Assembly: GCF_004138485.1 (NCBI RefSeq)
Contig: NZ_RYEV01000003.1
Coordinates: 1,426,001 to 1,490,000, forward strand
Source of the DNA: Peristeroidobacter soli
GTDB taxonomy: Bacteria; Pseudomonadota; Gammaproteobacteria; Steroidobacterales; Steroidobacteraceae
Direction of reading: 5' to 3'
Length of the DNA: 64,000 nucleotides
A program made the translations under genes and the position numbers. The notes below the pieces were generated by a model. The model searched no databases, was not told the DNA's origin, and was given only the letters and a program-made list of their open reading frames with translations. Of this stretch, positions 20,828 through 29,686 are shown in pieces; the stretch's first letter is position 1; each line of letters opens with the position of its first letter.

Positions 20828-21922
20828 TCAGCCCGGGGCCAGATCGAGCTTGGGCAATACGCTGGTGTCGGTGACGAAGCGCGCGAACAGTTTTTTATCG
20901 TTCGCGTACACGTAGGCGTCGTCGGGATCGATTTCCTTGGCCTGCACGTTGGCGAGCAGCGACTGATCGAGCATCTGCATCCCCAAGTCCTTGCCCATCT
21001 GCAGCTGCGAGGGAATCTGGTGGGTCTGGTCGGTCTGGATCAGCTTGCCGATCGCGCGGGTGACCACCATGATTTCGCAGATCGCCTTGCGGCCGCGCTG
21101 GTCGGCGGTTTTCACCAGCACCTGCGTGACCACGGCGATCAGGCTGTTCGCCAGGAACGCCTTGGTCTGTTCGCGCTCGTCGGCCGGCAAGGCGTCGACG
21201 ACGCGGTCGATGGTCTTCACCGCGCCGGTCGTATGCAGCGTGCCGAGCACGAGGTGGCCGGTTTCGGCGGCGGTCATCGCCCAGCGGATGGTATCGGCAT
21301 CGCGCAACTCGCCGACCAGGATCACGTCGGGATCTTCACGCATGGCGGCGCGCACGCCTTCGGAGAAGGACGGCAGGTGCGTGTTCAACTCACGCTGGAT
21401 GACCTGGCTTTGTTTGCTCTTGTGCACGAACTCGATCGGATCTTCCAGGCTGATGATGTTTAGCCGGCGGGTCGAGTTGAGGTAATCGATCATGGCCGCA
21501 AGCGTGGTCGACTTGCCGGTGCCGGTGGAGCCGGTGACCAGGATCATGCCCTGGTGGTTGTCGCACAGCTTCTTGACGATGGGCGGCAGCGACAGCCGAT
21601 CGATGGTCGGCACGTCGGACGGAATGGCCCGGAACGTCGCGCCCACGCCGGTTTCCTTGCGGAATACGTTGACGCGGAAACGGCCGCCGTTGCCCGAGAC
21701 GTACGAGAAGTCGACGTCATGGCCCCGGCGCAGCTGTTCCTGATGCGCGCGACTCATGATCTCGACGATGTAGCCTTCCAGTTCGGCCTGGCTCAGGTCG
21801 CGGAATTTGATCGGCAACAGGTCGCCATGCATTCGCAACATGGGCGGCAGGCCGACCGCGAAATGAATGTCGGAGCACCCTTGATCGGTGCCGAGCTTGA
21901 GAAAGGCGTCTATTCGGGCCAT
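20828..21922 (-). CDS. PilT-type retraction ATPase (first of pair)
   Basis: 364 residues, of the GspE/PilT hexameric ATPase superfamily. The N-terminal PAS-like domain includes SDIHFAVGLPPMLRMHGDL. Walker A GSTGTGKSTT is near 132, the Asp box SLEDPIEFVH near 165, Walker B DPDVILVGELRD near 200 and the His box LGTLHTTGA near 227. The PilT AIRNLIR motif appears as AIGKLIQ. The C-terminal extension (VYANDKKLFARFVTDTSVLPKLDLAP) is longer than in the neighbour. It is 145 bp downstream of the HEAT-kinase gene on the same strand. Retraction-type activity is inferred from family; the partner pilus is not visible. Confidence 0.87.
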   Translation of the reverse strand: MARIDAFLKLGTDQGCSDIHFAVGLPPMLRMHGDLLPIKFRDLSQAELEGYIVEIMSRAHQEQLRRGHDVDFSYVSGNGGRFRVNVFRKETGVGATFRAIPSDVPTIDRLSLPPIVKKLCDNHQGMILVTGSTGTGKSTTLAAMIDYLNSTRRLNIISLEDPIEFVHKSKQSQVIQRELNTHLPSFSEGVRAAMREDPDVILVGELRDADTIRWAMTAAETGHLVLGTLHTTGAVKTIDRVVDALPADEREQTKAFLANSLIAVVTQVLVKTADQRGRKAICEIMVVTRAIGKLIQTDQTHQIPSQLQMGKDLGMQMLDQSLLANVQAKEIDPDDAYVYANDKKLFARFVTDTSVLPKLDLAPG

Positions 21923-22067
21923 GCAAAGAACTTGAGGTCCGTGGCGGGCGGGAGCCTACCGTGTAAGGGCGGGTCGCCGCCACTCAGATTCAGACCAACG
22001 GGCCGTGGCGGGCGATCAGTGGTCAGGCCCGCGCCGTCAGAAATCCGGCGCGAGGTCAGGGAATCGC

Positions 22068-24509
22068 TCAGGCGAGCGCTTGTTCCAGCGCCAGCCGCAG
22101 CTCGTCCATGCTCTGGAAGCGCTTGGTTTTGTCCACCGCCATGGCCTTGCTGACCAGCTCGGACAGCGGCCGCGGCAGCTGCGGGTTGACCTCGATGGCC
22201 GACTTCGCCTTGCCCTGCACGTGCTGGTACATGACCGACATGTGGTCGCCGCGGCTGTAGGGCGGCACGCCGGTGATCATCTCGTACATGATCACGCCGA
22301 CGCTGTAGATGTCGGCGCGGTCGTCCACTTTCTTGCCGAGAATCTGCTCGGGCGCCATGTATTTCGGCGAGCCGATCACATAGCCGGTCTTGGTGAGCTG
22401 CGTGTCGCCTTCCTTCTGCGCGGCGGCCACGCCGAAGTCCACGATCTTCAGCAGCCCTTCGTTGTTGATCAGGATGTTCGCGGGCTTCAAGTCACGATGC
22501 ACGATGCCGGCGTGGTGGGCGACCGTCATGCCGGTGCAGATGTCGATGCCGTACTGAATCGCGCGCGGCAGGGCCAGCGGCTTCTCGTTGACGATTTCGC
22601 TGCCCAGCGTGTGCGACGGGAAGTACTCCATGGAAATGGCGTAGTTGCCGCGCATGTACAGGAAGTCGTAGATGCGGATGACGTTCTTGTGCGTGATCTT
22701 GCGCGAGTAGCGCAGCTCGTGCACGAATCGTTTCATCATCTCTTCGTCCTGCGCCACGTTCGGGTTCAGGAACTTCAGGATCAGCCGCTCCTCGACCACC
22801 GTGTCTTCCATCAGCAGCACGGTACCGAACGCGCCCTTGCCGATCTTCTCGATGAACTTGTAGCGGCCTTCGACCACGTCGCCCGGCTTGAGCGTGCCGA
22901 TGTCGAGCTTGGCGGTGGCGGCGGCCGATTCCTCGGCCTTCTTGATCACCTGTTCGACGTCGCCGCGCTCGATGAGCAGCGTGCGCGCAGGTTCCGCGCC
23001 CATGGTTCGACCCGCACCACGCGCCGGCTCGGTGCCGGTGCGGCCGGCCTTGATGGCGGCGGCGACCGCGGTGCTGGAGTAACGCAGATCGATATCTTCG
23101 ATGGCGCGGATGGCGGCATGCTCGATCGTTGGATCGGCGGCGTTGGAGCCCGCGGCCTGGATGTAACTGCGCACGGCATCGGCGCGCTTGTCGTCGGCGA
23201 GACGGGCGAGCGCGTTGATGGCCTCGACCTTGATCTCTTTCTCCGGCCGATCCAGCAGATGCACCAGCGATTCGATCACCCGCGTGTCGCCGAGCTTGCC
23301 GAGGGCGCGCGCGACGGTCGGCAGTGAGCGCGTGTTGTCTGTTTTCAGCAGATCCATCAGTGCCGGCACGGCCTTCTTGCTGCCGATTTCGGCGAGCGCA
23401 TCGACGGCGCGTTCGCTGACCCACCAGTCCTTGTCCTTGGTGGCTTCGATCAGGAAGTTGATGGCGCGCTCGTCCTTGGTCTGATTCAGGATCTCGATGG
23501 CGGCGCGACGCACGTCCTCGTCTTCATCGCGAATCAGCTCGATGACGGCGTCGACGACGCGCGGGCCGCCGATCTTGCCGAGCGCATCGGCGGCGCGGGT
23601 GCGCACCCACCAGTCGTCGTCCTTGATGACCTGGAGCAGATGTTTGATGTCGTTGGCGGTGCCCAGATGGTTCAGCACTTCCACGCCGGCGCGGCGGGCG
23701 TACTCGTTCTCGTCCTTGAGCACCTCGATCAGATATTTCATCGTGTCCGGATCGTTCGCGCGCACCACCACGTCGATGGCGCGGTTGGCGACTTCCAGAT
23801 CCGGGTCGCGCAACAGCTGACAGATCGGTCCGATGTTGAGCGGGCCGTCCATCTTCGACAGCGCGTTCAGCGCCGCTTGCCGAATCATCTTATTCGGATC
23901 GCGCAGCTGAGTCTGAATGGCCTGCGACACCTCGGGGCGGTTGAAGCGGGCCAGGATGTTGATGATGTGGATGCGCGCGACCGAGTCCTTGCCCTCGACG
24001 CGGCTGATCAGCTCGGGCAGCGCCGACTCGTCGGCCAGCTCGCCGACGATCTTGAAGAGCGCGGCCTTCTCGTTGGCTTCCTGGCTGTAGGCGTGCTGCA
24101 GCAGGTCGCGTACGGTGAAGCGGCCTTTCTGGCCGGCGATCACCTCCAGAATGGTCGGCTTGGGCATGTCGTCCCGGCCGAGCAGCTCGATCAGCAGGGC
24201 GGCGCTGTAGTTGCGGCTCGCGGCCAGCGCCTGGCCGATGGCCTGGATGGTGCGCGGGCTGCCCTCGACCATGCCCTGGACCAGGATGGGAAAGCTCTTG
24301 TTGTCGATCAGCTGGGTCAGGAGGTCGACGTAGACGGCCGTTTCCTTGCGATCGGCCACGGCCAGCGCGTCCAGGATCTTGGGAATGGCTCCGGGGCCGA
24401 TCTTGACGAGCTTCTGTAGCGCTTTTTGCGAGTCGGGATGCAGCGGGTCCCCAATCCCGCGGATCTCGACGATCAGGCGCTCGGCTCTGAGATCGGAAAA
24501 AAAACTCAT
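22068..24509 (-). CDS. HEAT-repeat serine/threonine protein kinase
   Basis: 813 residues. Residues about 20-480 form a HEAT/ARM-like solenoid of at least ten repeats, for example WVRTRAADALGKIGGPRVVDA and WVSERAVDALAEIGSKKAVPA. A linker of about 65 residues follows. Residues about 545-805 are a complete Hanks-type kinase: GKGAFGTV (P-loop), the lysine of LILKFL, HRDLKPANILI, DFGVAAA and YMAPEQ. No membrane helix or PASTA domain is seen. Most bacterial kinases put the catalytic domain first, so the order here is unusual. It is the promoter-proximal gene of a run leading into two PilT-type ATPases, which makes pilus-motor control a reasonable guess, not a demonstrated role. Confidence 0.9.
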   Translation of the reverse strand: MSFFSDLRAERLIVEIRGIGDPLHPDSQKALQKLVKIGPGAIPKILDALAVADRKETAVYVDLLTQLIDNKSFPILVQGMVEGSPRTIQAIGQALAASRNYSAALLIELLGRDDMPKPTILEVIAGQKGRFTVRDLLQHAYSQEANEKAALFKIVGELADESALPELISRVEGKDSVARIHIINILARFNRPEVSQAIQTQLRDPNKMIRQAALNALSKMDGPLNIGPICQLLRDPDLEVANRAIDVVVRANDPDTMKYLIEVLKDENEYARRAGVEVLNHLGTANDIKHLLQVIKDDDWWVRTRAADALGKIGGPRVVDAVIELIRDEDEDVRRAAIEILNQTKDERAINFLIEATKDKDWWVSERAVDALAEIGSKKAVPALMDLLKTDNTRSLPTVARALGKLGDTRVIESLVHLLDRPEKEIKVEAINALARLADDKRADAVRSYIQAAGSNAADPTIEHAAIRAIEDIDLRYSSTAVAAAIKAGRTGTEPARGAGRTMGAEPARTLLIERGDVEQVIKKAEESAAATAKLDIGTLKPGDVVEGRYKFIEKIGKGAFGTVLLMEDTVVEERLILKFLNPNVAQDEEMMKRFVHELRYSRKITHKNVIRIYDFLYMRGNYAISMEYFPSHTLGSEIVNEKPLALPRAIQYGIDICTGMTVAHHAGIVHRDLKPANILINNEGLLKIVDFGVAAAQKEGDTQLTKTGYVIGSPKYMAPEQILGKKVDDRADIYSVGVIMYEMITGVPPYSRGDHMSVMYQHVQGKAKSAIEVNPQLPRPLSELVSKAMAVDKTKRFQSMDELRLALEQALA

Positions 24510-24688
24510 CTAGAAATCCGGTATCCGTTTCTTAGTAGGCGCAGCTGCCGTGCGCACTGCATATTGCCGCGCATTATGCCACGGCTGACGTGCAGCAAGT
24601 TCAGGTCGGGCATTTCCCCTCCAAAAGGACCATTCCACCATCGGCCGAAAGCCTCACGGCCTGGGCCCTGTTCCGGGGGGCAATCCGC

Positions 24689-24694
24689 TACAAT
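24689..24694 (+). promoter_or_regulatory. Candidate -10 element upstream of mrp
   Basis: GCTACAAT places a good sigma-70 -10 hexamer (TACAAT) 37 bp upstream of the mrp start at 24731, in the 221-bp divergent spacer with the HEAT-kinase gene. No convincing -35 hexamer is found at 16-18 bp, so this rests on the -10 alone. Confidence 0.4.
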
Positions 24695-24730
24695 CCGCGG
24701 CCCGCCGCCTTGCCCCGAACGGCTATTTCG

Positions 24731-25834
24731 ATGAGCTCCAACACCACTGTGCACGAATCCGAGCTGCGCCAGCTACTGGGCGCGTACCAGGACCCCTATC
24801 TCGGTCTGACGCTGGAGCGCGCCGGTAGCCTCAAGACCGTTCAGGTCGCCAACGGCGACGCGGTCGTGGGCGTCGAATTGGGCTTTCCGGCCGGCCGCTA
24901 TGCATTCGAGCTGGCCGCGGAGCTGGAGCGGCGGGCGCGGTCGCTGAGCTGGCTGAAACAGGTCAAGGTCAATGTCGGTTCGCGCATTGCTTCGCACAGC
25001 GTGCAGAACAACCTCAAGCCCATCCAGGGTATCCGAAACATCATCGTGGTGGCGTCCGGCAAGGGCGGCGTGGGCAAGTCCACGACCGCGGTCAACCTGG
25101 CGCTCGGGCTGGCCCATGATGGCGCGGCGGTCGGCCTGCTCGATGCCGACATCTACGGGCCGAGTCAGCCGCAGATGATGGGGCTGGCGGACCAGAAACC
25201 CACCAGCCCGGATCAGAAAACCATGATCGCGCCCGAGGCTTACGGCATCAAAGTGATGTCGATCGGGTTCCTGGTGGACGTGGAGCAGCCCATGGTCTGG
25301 CGCGGCCCCATGGTCACGCAGGCGCTGGTTCAGCTGCTGGAGACCACCCGCTGGGGCGAGCTGGACTATCTGATCGTCGACATGCCGCCGGGCACCGGTG
25401 ACACGCAACTCACGCTGTCTCAGCGCGTGCCGGTCAGCGGCGCGGTGATCGTGACCACGCCGCAGGACATCGCCCTGCTGGATGCGCGCAAGGGGCTGCG
25501 AATGTTTCAGAAGGTCGCGGTCCCGGTGCTGGGCGTGGTCGAGAACATGAGCACGCACGTCTGTTCGAACTGCGGCTTCGAGGAACACATCTTCGGTGCC
25601 GGCGGGGGCCGCCGCATGGCCGAACAATATGGTGTCGAGCTGCTGGCCGAGCTACCGCTCGATATTCGAATTCGCGAGCAGGCCGATGGCGGCAAGCCCA
25701 CCGTGGTCACCGAGCCCGACAGCAAGCTCGGCCGAGCCTATATCGACCTCGCCCGTCGCACGGCCGCGCGCCTGGTGGTCGCCGGGTTGCAACCGGCGGC
25801 CGCGTTTCCCAATATTTCGACCGAAGATACCTGA
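24731..25834 (+). CDS. apbC: Iron-sulfur cluster carrier protein Mrp/ApbC
   Basis: 367 residues from the ATG at 24731 ([20 protein letters not shown]). The earlier in-frame start would add a non-homologous leader covering the promoter. A DUF59-like N-terminal domain (about 8-90) precedes a MinD/ParA-type P-loop ATPase with [15 protein letters not shown] (about 115) and [12 protein letters not shown]. The cluster-binding [12 protein letters not shown] supplies the C-x2-C used to bridge a 4Fe-4S cluster in the dimer. It delivers clusters to apo-proteins. It sits 14 bp upstream of dcd. In many gammaproteobacteria mrp is next to metG; here about 5.2 kb separates them. Confidence 0.94.
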   Translation: MSSNTTVHESELRQLLGAYQDPYLGLTLERAGSLKTVQVANGDAVVGVELGFPAGRYAFELAAELERRARSLSWLKQVKVNVGSRIASHSVQNNLKPIQGIRNIIVVASGKGGVGKSTTAVNLALGLAHDGAAVGLLDADIYGPSQPQMMGLADQKPTSPDQKTMIAPEAYGIKVMSIGFLVDVEQPMVWRGPMVTQALVQLLETTRWGELDYLIVDMPPGTGDTQLTLSQRVPVSGAVIVTTPQDIALLDARKGLRMFQKVAVPVLGVVENMSTHVCSNCGFEEHIFGAGGGRRMAEQYGVELLAELPLDIRIREQADGGKPTVVTEPDSKLGRAYIDLARRTAARLVVAGLQPAAAFPNISTEDT

Positions 25835-25848
25835 GCTACTATTCAAAC

Positions 25849-26412
25849 ATGAGCATCAAGTCTGATCGCTGGATTCGTCGCATGGCCGCGCAGGGCATGA
25901 TCGAGCCGTTCGAAGCGGGGCAGGTTCGTACCGCCAATGGCGGCAAGATCATTTCTTATGGCACTTCGAGCTACGGCTACGACGTGCGCTGCGCGAGCGA
26001 GTTCAAGATCTTCACCAACATCAATTCGACCATCGTCGATCCGAAGGACTTCGATTCCAAGAACTTCGTCGATGTGATCTCGGACGTGTGCATCATCCCG
26101 CCGAACTCCTTCGCGCTGGCCCGCACCGTCGAGTATTTCCGCATTCCTCGCAACGTGCTGACCATCTGCCTCGGCAAGTCCACCTATGCCCGCTGCGGCA
26201 TCATCGTGAACGTCACGCCGCTCGAGCCGGAATGGGAAGGCCACGTCACGCTCGAGTTCTCCAACACCACCAATCTGCCCGCGAAAATCTACGCCAACGA
26301 AGGCGTCGCGCAGATGCTGTTCCTCGAGTCCGACGAAGTCTGCGAGACCTCGTACAAGGATCGCGGCGGCAAATATCAGGGCCAGAAGGGTGTGACCCTG
26401 CCTCGCGCCTGA
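25849..26412 (+). CDS. dcd: dCTP deaminase
   Basis: 187 residues. It converts dCTP to dUTP plus ammonia for thymidylate synthesis. The opening [22 protein letters not shown] and the central [24 protein letters not shown] region (about 110-133) contain the conserved Arg and the catalytic Glu. [21 protein letters not shown]-type sequence follows, and the C-terminal [15 protein letters not shown] closes over the nucleotide. Length and motifs are standard. It is probably co-transcribed with mrp. Confidence 0.97.
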   Translation: MSIKSDRWIRRMAAQGMIEPFEAGQVRTANGGKIISYGTSSYGYDVRCASEFKIFTNINSTIVDPKDFDSKNFVDVISDVCIIPPNSFALARTVEYFRIPRNVLTICLGKSTYARCGIIVNVTPLEPEWEGHVTLEFSNTTNLPAKIYANEGVAQMLFLESDEVCETSYKDRGGKYQGQKGVTLPRA

Positions 26413-26414
26413 AG

Positions 26415-27275
26415 TCATGGCCTCCAGTCGTTCGGGGCGCCGCGGGTGAGACTGGCATCGGCGATCTCGGAAGGAACATTCGAGTGGGCCAGTGTTTGCA
26501 CCACTCGGCCGCGTCCGACCATCGCGCCCGCGATGGCGGCGATCAGAGAAATGAGCATGGCGCCGAAAGTGATCCACGCGGCCTTGGTTGCTCCTTTTTG
26601 CGCCCGGTCCGCCATCGCCGGTAGCTGCGCGCGAGCACGTTCCATCATCTGAGCCGTGCCATCGCGTACCGCGGCGGCGGCGGCCTCCGGATTGTCCCTG
26701 GCAGCTTCGACTCGCTGCGACACTTCGGCCAGGCGTGCGCGAACTTCCTGCTCGGGCATGCCGGTCGCGGCGGCCAGCGTGCTGGCTGTACGCGGGTCAT
26801 CGAGCCGCTGACGGATTTGCTGTACATCGCCGGCGGACAGATCCTCCATGCCCGCGACGGTGGCGCCGATCGTCTGACCGATGCCGCCGAAGAGACTGGA
26901 TATTCCGCTCGCGACCAGTTGCACGCCGCTGCCCGCCAGCCAGAGCACGACTAGAAAACTCAGCACCCACACCAGCGCGCCTTCGAACGCGCCGGCGGCG
27001 CGATCGAACACCATGCCCAGGCGTGTCGCTGCCATTCCGCCTACAAACAGCGCGATCAATAGCGACAGGCCGCTCCATATCGCGGCGCCGGTGCCGAGCG
27101 TGCCGGCCTGAGTCCGTCCTGGATTGACCGCCGCGATGCCGATCGCGAGACCCAGTGCCGTAAGGAATAACAAGGTGCCCATCACGGTCAGCACACCGGC
27201 CCAGATGCCGCCCCAGGAAATCTTGAATCCTGCGACGGGTACGACATCGAGATGTTCGTGAACGATGGTGGCCAT
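26415..27275 (-). CDS. Hypothetical multi-spanning membrane protein
   Basis: 286 residues from the ATG at 27275 (MATIVHEHLDVVPVAGFKIS); the frame upstream to 27326 lacks a ribosome site. Membrane helices are predicted at about 17-43, 63-85, 97-130 and 238-258. Between the third and fourth helix lies a helical soluble region (about 135-230) rich in Ala, Arg and Glu (RQRLDDPRTASTLAAATGMP). The GWGGIWAGVLTVMG-like start (here SWGGIWAGVLTVMG) is seen in YrzE/TIGR04086-like proteins, but I would not assign that family firmly. It stops 2 bp from the convergent dcd stop. Function unknown. Confidence 0.7.
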   Translation of the reverse strand: MATIVHEHLDVVPVAGFKISWGGIWAGVLTVMGTLLFLTALGLAIGIAAVNPGRTQAGTLGTGAAIWSGLSLLIALFVGGMAATRLGMVFDRAAGAFEGALVWVLSFLVVLWLAGSGVQLVASGISSLFGGIGQTIGATVAGMEDLSAGDVQQIRQRLDDPRTASTLAAATGMPEQEVRARLAEVSQRVEAARDNPEAAAAAVRDGTAQMMERARAQLPAMADRAQKGATKAAWITFGAMLISLIAAIAGAMVGRGRVVQTLAHSNVPSEIADASLTRGAPNDWRP

Positions 27276-27341
27276 GACGCGATCTCCACAAGCGCTGTGT
27301 CTGTGCAATGGGTCGCAATCAAACAAGTTCCACCGGTCCGA

Positions 27342-27635
27342 CTAGCGTCGGGATGTGCCGCGGCCGGGGTTCCGGCTGTGATGGCGGACGACCAGAATTC
27401 TTACGTCGTTGCCAACGATGCGGAATAGCAAGTGGTAGGGAAATCGAGGCAGGTTAACGCGGCGCAGATCGCGTTTCAGGAGCCGGTAGCTGCGCGGTGC
27501 CTCGCAAGCTTTCAGGAAAGTTGCGCGAACCTCGGCGTGAAATTCCTTGGCCAGATTGAGGCCGCCAAGATTTTCGTAATGTTTGATGATCTGAATGATG
27601 TCAGATGCGACGTCTCGATGAAACGTCAGTTGCAT
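27342..27635 (-). CDS. RelE/ParE-family toxin
   Basis: 97 residues with the compact RelE/ParE fold: MQLTFHRDVASDIIQIIKHYE at the start, then a helical hairpin ending in CEAPRSYRLL, and strands LPRFPYHLLFRIVGNDVRILVVRHHSRNP. The RFPYHLLFRI and (A/V)VRHHSRNP signatures are typical of ParE-like toxins of plasmid-stabilisation modules. Such toxins inhibit gyrase (ParE) or cleave mRNA (RelE); sequence alone does not separate the two. The ATG overlaps the last base of the antitoxin stop, so translation is coupled. Confidence 0.83.
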   Translation of the reverse strand: MQLTFHRDVASDIIQIIKHYENLGGLNLAKEFHAEVRATFLKACEAPRSYRLLKRDLRRVNLPRFPYHLLFRIVGNDVRILVVRHHSRNPGRGTSRR

Positions 27636-27859
27636 CAGCGACGGCGGTTGTTGATCGCGGCGTCCAGATCGTCGAGGGAGATGGTCTGTTGGATACCATC
27701 GTTGAGTTCCGCGTCGCGCCGCAGCGCTTCAGCGATTCCTTCGTCCTGATCCGTCAGCACGGTGGGCAATGAGGCCAACAGATTGGCGACGAGCCGCGTC
27801 CGCTGCTCGTCGGGCAGCTTCATTACGATGCTCGTCAGCTCGTCCATTGCGATGGCCAT
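27635..27859 (-). CDS. Antitoxin of the addiction-module (TIGR02574-like) type
   Basis: 74 residues: LTSIVMKLPDEQRTRLVANLLASLP followed by an acidic helical tail with DEGIAEALRRDAELNDG and SLDDLDAAINNRRR. This matches the small putative addiction-module antitoxins that pair with ParE/RelE toxins. The ATG at 27859 was chosen; a second in-frame ATG lies at 27847. Neither has a clear ribosome site, and the predicted transcript would begin almost at the first ATG. An inverted repeat overlying the -10 region suggests autorepression. Confidence 0.8.
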   Translation of the reverse strand: MAIAMDELTSIVMKLPDEQRTRLVANLLASLPTVLTDQDEGIAEALRRDAELNDGIQQTISLDDLDAAINNRRR

Positions 27860-27867
27860 GGGGCCGA

Positions 27868-27885
27868 GTATAGATCACCTGATCT
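27868..27885 (-). promoter_or_regulatory. Toxin-antitoxin promoter -10 with overlapping palindromic operator
   Basis: On the minus strand TATACT (complement of 27868-27873) is a near-consensus -10 element, 8 bp before the antitoxin ATG. A perfect palindrome AGATCA-CC-TGATCT (27872-27885) covers its upstream edge and part of the spacer. This is the usual place for an antitoxin operator. The -35 match is poor. Initiation about 7 bp past the -10 would give a nearly leaderless mRNA. Confidence 0.6.
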
Positions 27886-27922
27886 GGAGCGCCAGTGCGT
27901 TTTTCGGCAGCTCAAATTGATG

Positions 27923-27945
27923 CTCCGCGCGCAACGCGCGCGGAG
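27923..27945 (-). terminator. Hairpin downstream of the P1 peptidase gene
   Basis: A perfect 10-bp GC stem with a 3-base AAC loop (27923-27932 pairing with 27936-27945) begins 9 bp beyond the stop of the peptidase gene. There is no strong T-run after it on the minus strand, so it may be a weak terminator or an RNA-stabilising stem that insulates the toxin-antitoxin pair. Confidence 0.5.
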
Positions 27946-27954
27946 TTGCCGCGG

Positions 27955-29331
27955 CTATTGCGAGCGGCGGCCGGTTTGTTGCCAGCGGCCGGGATTGAGG
28001 ATGACTTCACCGGCCTTGCTGAATCTCACTAACAGGGGATAGCGGCTCGGGACAGTGAATTCGTTCTGGGTGACAGGTTGCAGCTCGATGGCGTCGGTGC
28101 GTTTGATGGCGAAGACGTCGCGAGGGCCGGTGGCTTGGGCGAAGAGTTTGTGGTCGCGCGTGGTGATGCGGAGTCTGGCGAATTCGCTGAACGTATATTC
28201 GCCGACGTAATTTTCCAGCTCGCTCGCGGCAAGCCTCAGTCGCGGGCTCGCCTTCGGGGCCGCGGGCTGTTCGGGGACGGAGGCGAGGATGGCGTCCCAC
28301 ATCACATCGGCGGCGATGACGCCGATGTCCACCGGCGTGACGGCCGAGCCTTCTTTCTTTTCCAGCTCGCCGGTCGACACGGCATATAAAACATCGCCGT
28401 CGAACTCGGTCGCGAACGGTTGAATGCCGCGCGCCATGGACGTGTGAACCTGCACGGCGAGGCGGTTCAATTCCGCGTAGCTCATCTTTTGATTCACCAC
28501 CAGCAGGCTGATGGTGGTGTTGGCCCGCTGGTCCTCATCGAGCGCCTTGCCAGTCCAGCCGGGCTTGCGGCTGTCGGGCGAGCCGTCGGCGAGATCGAAG
28601 GCGGACAGGTTCTTGGGCCACGAAGCATCGCGGAAGCAGGCGGCGATCGAGCCGTCGCGTCTGGTGATCACGCCCATTGCATTCACCACCGTGAACGCGG
28701 CGATTTTCAGATCACCGATTTGTTTGAACGCGCCGCCCTGGCCGGAGTGAGCGTTGCAATTGAAGTAGCCGCCACTCTTCGCCATGCGGCCGGCGCCATA
28801 CGCGCCGAGTGGAAACACGCCAGGGCGCGCGGCACGAAAGGCGGCCTGGGCGAGTTTCTTGTCGGGATAGACTTCGTTGAGGCGTCGGTCGCCGAAGTCA
28901 TAAATGATGGAACCGACCGCCAACGCCACATTGCCCCAGCGCGCGTCCCGCAAGCCGTCGTCTTTGAGTGCGGTGGCAACAGCGGTGGTGGATTCCAGTC
29001 CATACCACGAGCCGCCGGACAGCACGATGGCGTCGAGCTTCGGCACTTCATAGCCCAGCCGCAGATAATCCGAGTTCACCGTGCCCGGCCCGCCGCCGCG
29101 CGCGTCGATCGCGACCAGCGAGCGCTTCTGAAAATGAAACACGGTGACCCCAGTCGGGCCTTCCTCGTACTCGCCGGTGCCGACACGAATGGTCGGCCAG
29201 TCGAATTCGAGCGTCTTGCCGGCCGCGTTAATGACCGGCGTCAGATCCTGCTCGGCCATTGCCGAAGAGTTGCCGCTGAGGATAGAGGCGCCAAGTGCCG
29301 CCGTAAGCGCGAACCGGATGAGGTGGTGCAT
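27955..29331 (-). CDS. P1 (DmpA-like) family peptidase with C-terminal DUF3471-like domain
   Basis: 458 residues from the ATG at 29331, which gives a signal peptide (FALTAALGASILSGNSSAMA). An in-frame ATG 30 bp upstream is possible; neither has a strong ribosome site. The P1/S58 Ntn-hydrolase domain (about 30-350) shows LSGGSWYGLES, GAYGAGRMAKSGG and ANTTISLLVVN, which aligns with the Asn-Thr autocleavage site of bacterial P1 peptidases. ARGIQPFATEFDGDVLYAVST follows. Residues about 365-458 (YVGEYTF through FTVPSRYPLLVRF) resemble the DUF3471 domain found at the ends of beta-lactamase-like proteins, an uncommon partner here. It is likely periplasmic; the substrate is unknown. Confidence 0.82.
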   Translation of the reverse strand: MHHLIRFALTAALGASILSGNSSAMAEQDLTPVINAAGKTLEFDWPTIRVGTGEYEEGPTGVTVFHFQKRSLVAIDARGGGPGTVNSDYLRLGYEVPKLDAIVLSGGSWYGLESTTAVATALKDDGLRDARWGNVALAVGSIIYDFGDRRLNEVYPDKKLAQAAFRAARPGVFPLGAYGAGRMAKSGGYFNCNAHSGQGGAFKQIGDLKIAAFTVVNAMGVITRRDGSIAACFRDASWPKNLSAFDLADGSPDSRKPGWTGKALDEDQRANTTISLLVVNQKMSYAELNRLAVQVHTSMARGIQPFATEFDGDVLYAVSTGELEKKEGSAVTPVDIGVIAADVMWDAILASVPEQPAAPKASPRLRLAASELENYVGEYTFSEFARLRITTRDHKLFAQATGPRDVFAIKRTDAIELQPVTQNEFTVPSRYPLLVRFSKAGEVILNPGRWQQTGRRSQ

Positions 29332-29686
29332 GCGTCGTGACCGAAAACCAGGTGACGACATTCAATCACGCCAGCAACGGGCGGGGGATGACTACGAGAT
29401 CAACGCCGGTGACGAATCGTCACCAAGCCATGCCATCGAGCCTCATCGCAGCGGCCAGGCCCAGTGCGCGCAGAACAGCTGGAAACCAACGGCTGCATGA
29501 TGAGGCGCAGTTCCAGTCGACGACGCGTCACCAGAAAGCCAATGGCCGCGTTGTGAGGTGGCGTTCCGAGCCGGCGGGGCGTCGCAAACAAATCAGTGGC
29601 GTTGATGCGAGCCAGTAACTCCGGGCCCGCGAAGCGCCACAATAAAATCCAGTGGCTGCGTTATGAGATGGGCAGGCGAGCCGGCG
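29332..29686. repeat. Intergenic array of about five degenerate 53-56-bp repeats
   Basis: The 355-bp gap between the P1 peptidase and DUF3108 genes contains no convincing ORF. Degenerate direct repeats begin near 29433, 29486, 29539, 29593 and 29649. The best-conserved core is CCA(A/G)TGGC(T/C)GCGTT(G/A)TGAG(A/G)TG, and each unit ends in a GCG(C/T)CAC-A-AAA-like stretch. The last copy runs to the DUF3108 stop codon. The core resembles, in the opposite orientation, the repeats at 19342-19462. Confidence 0.6.
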
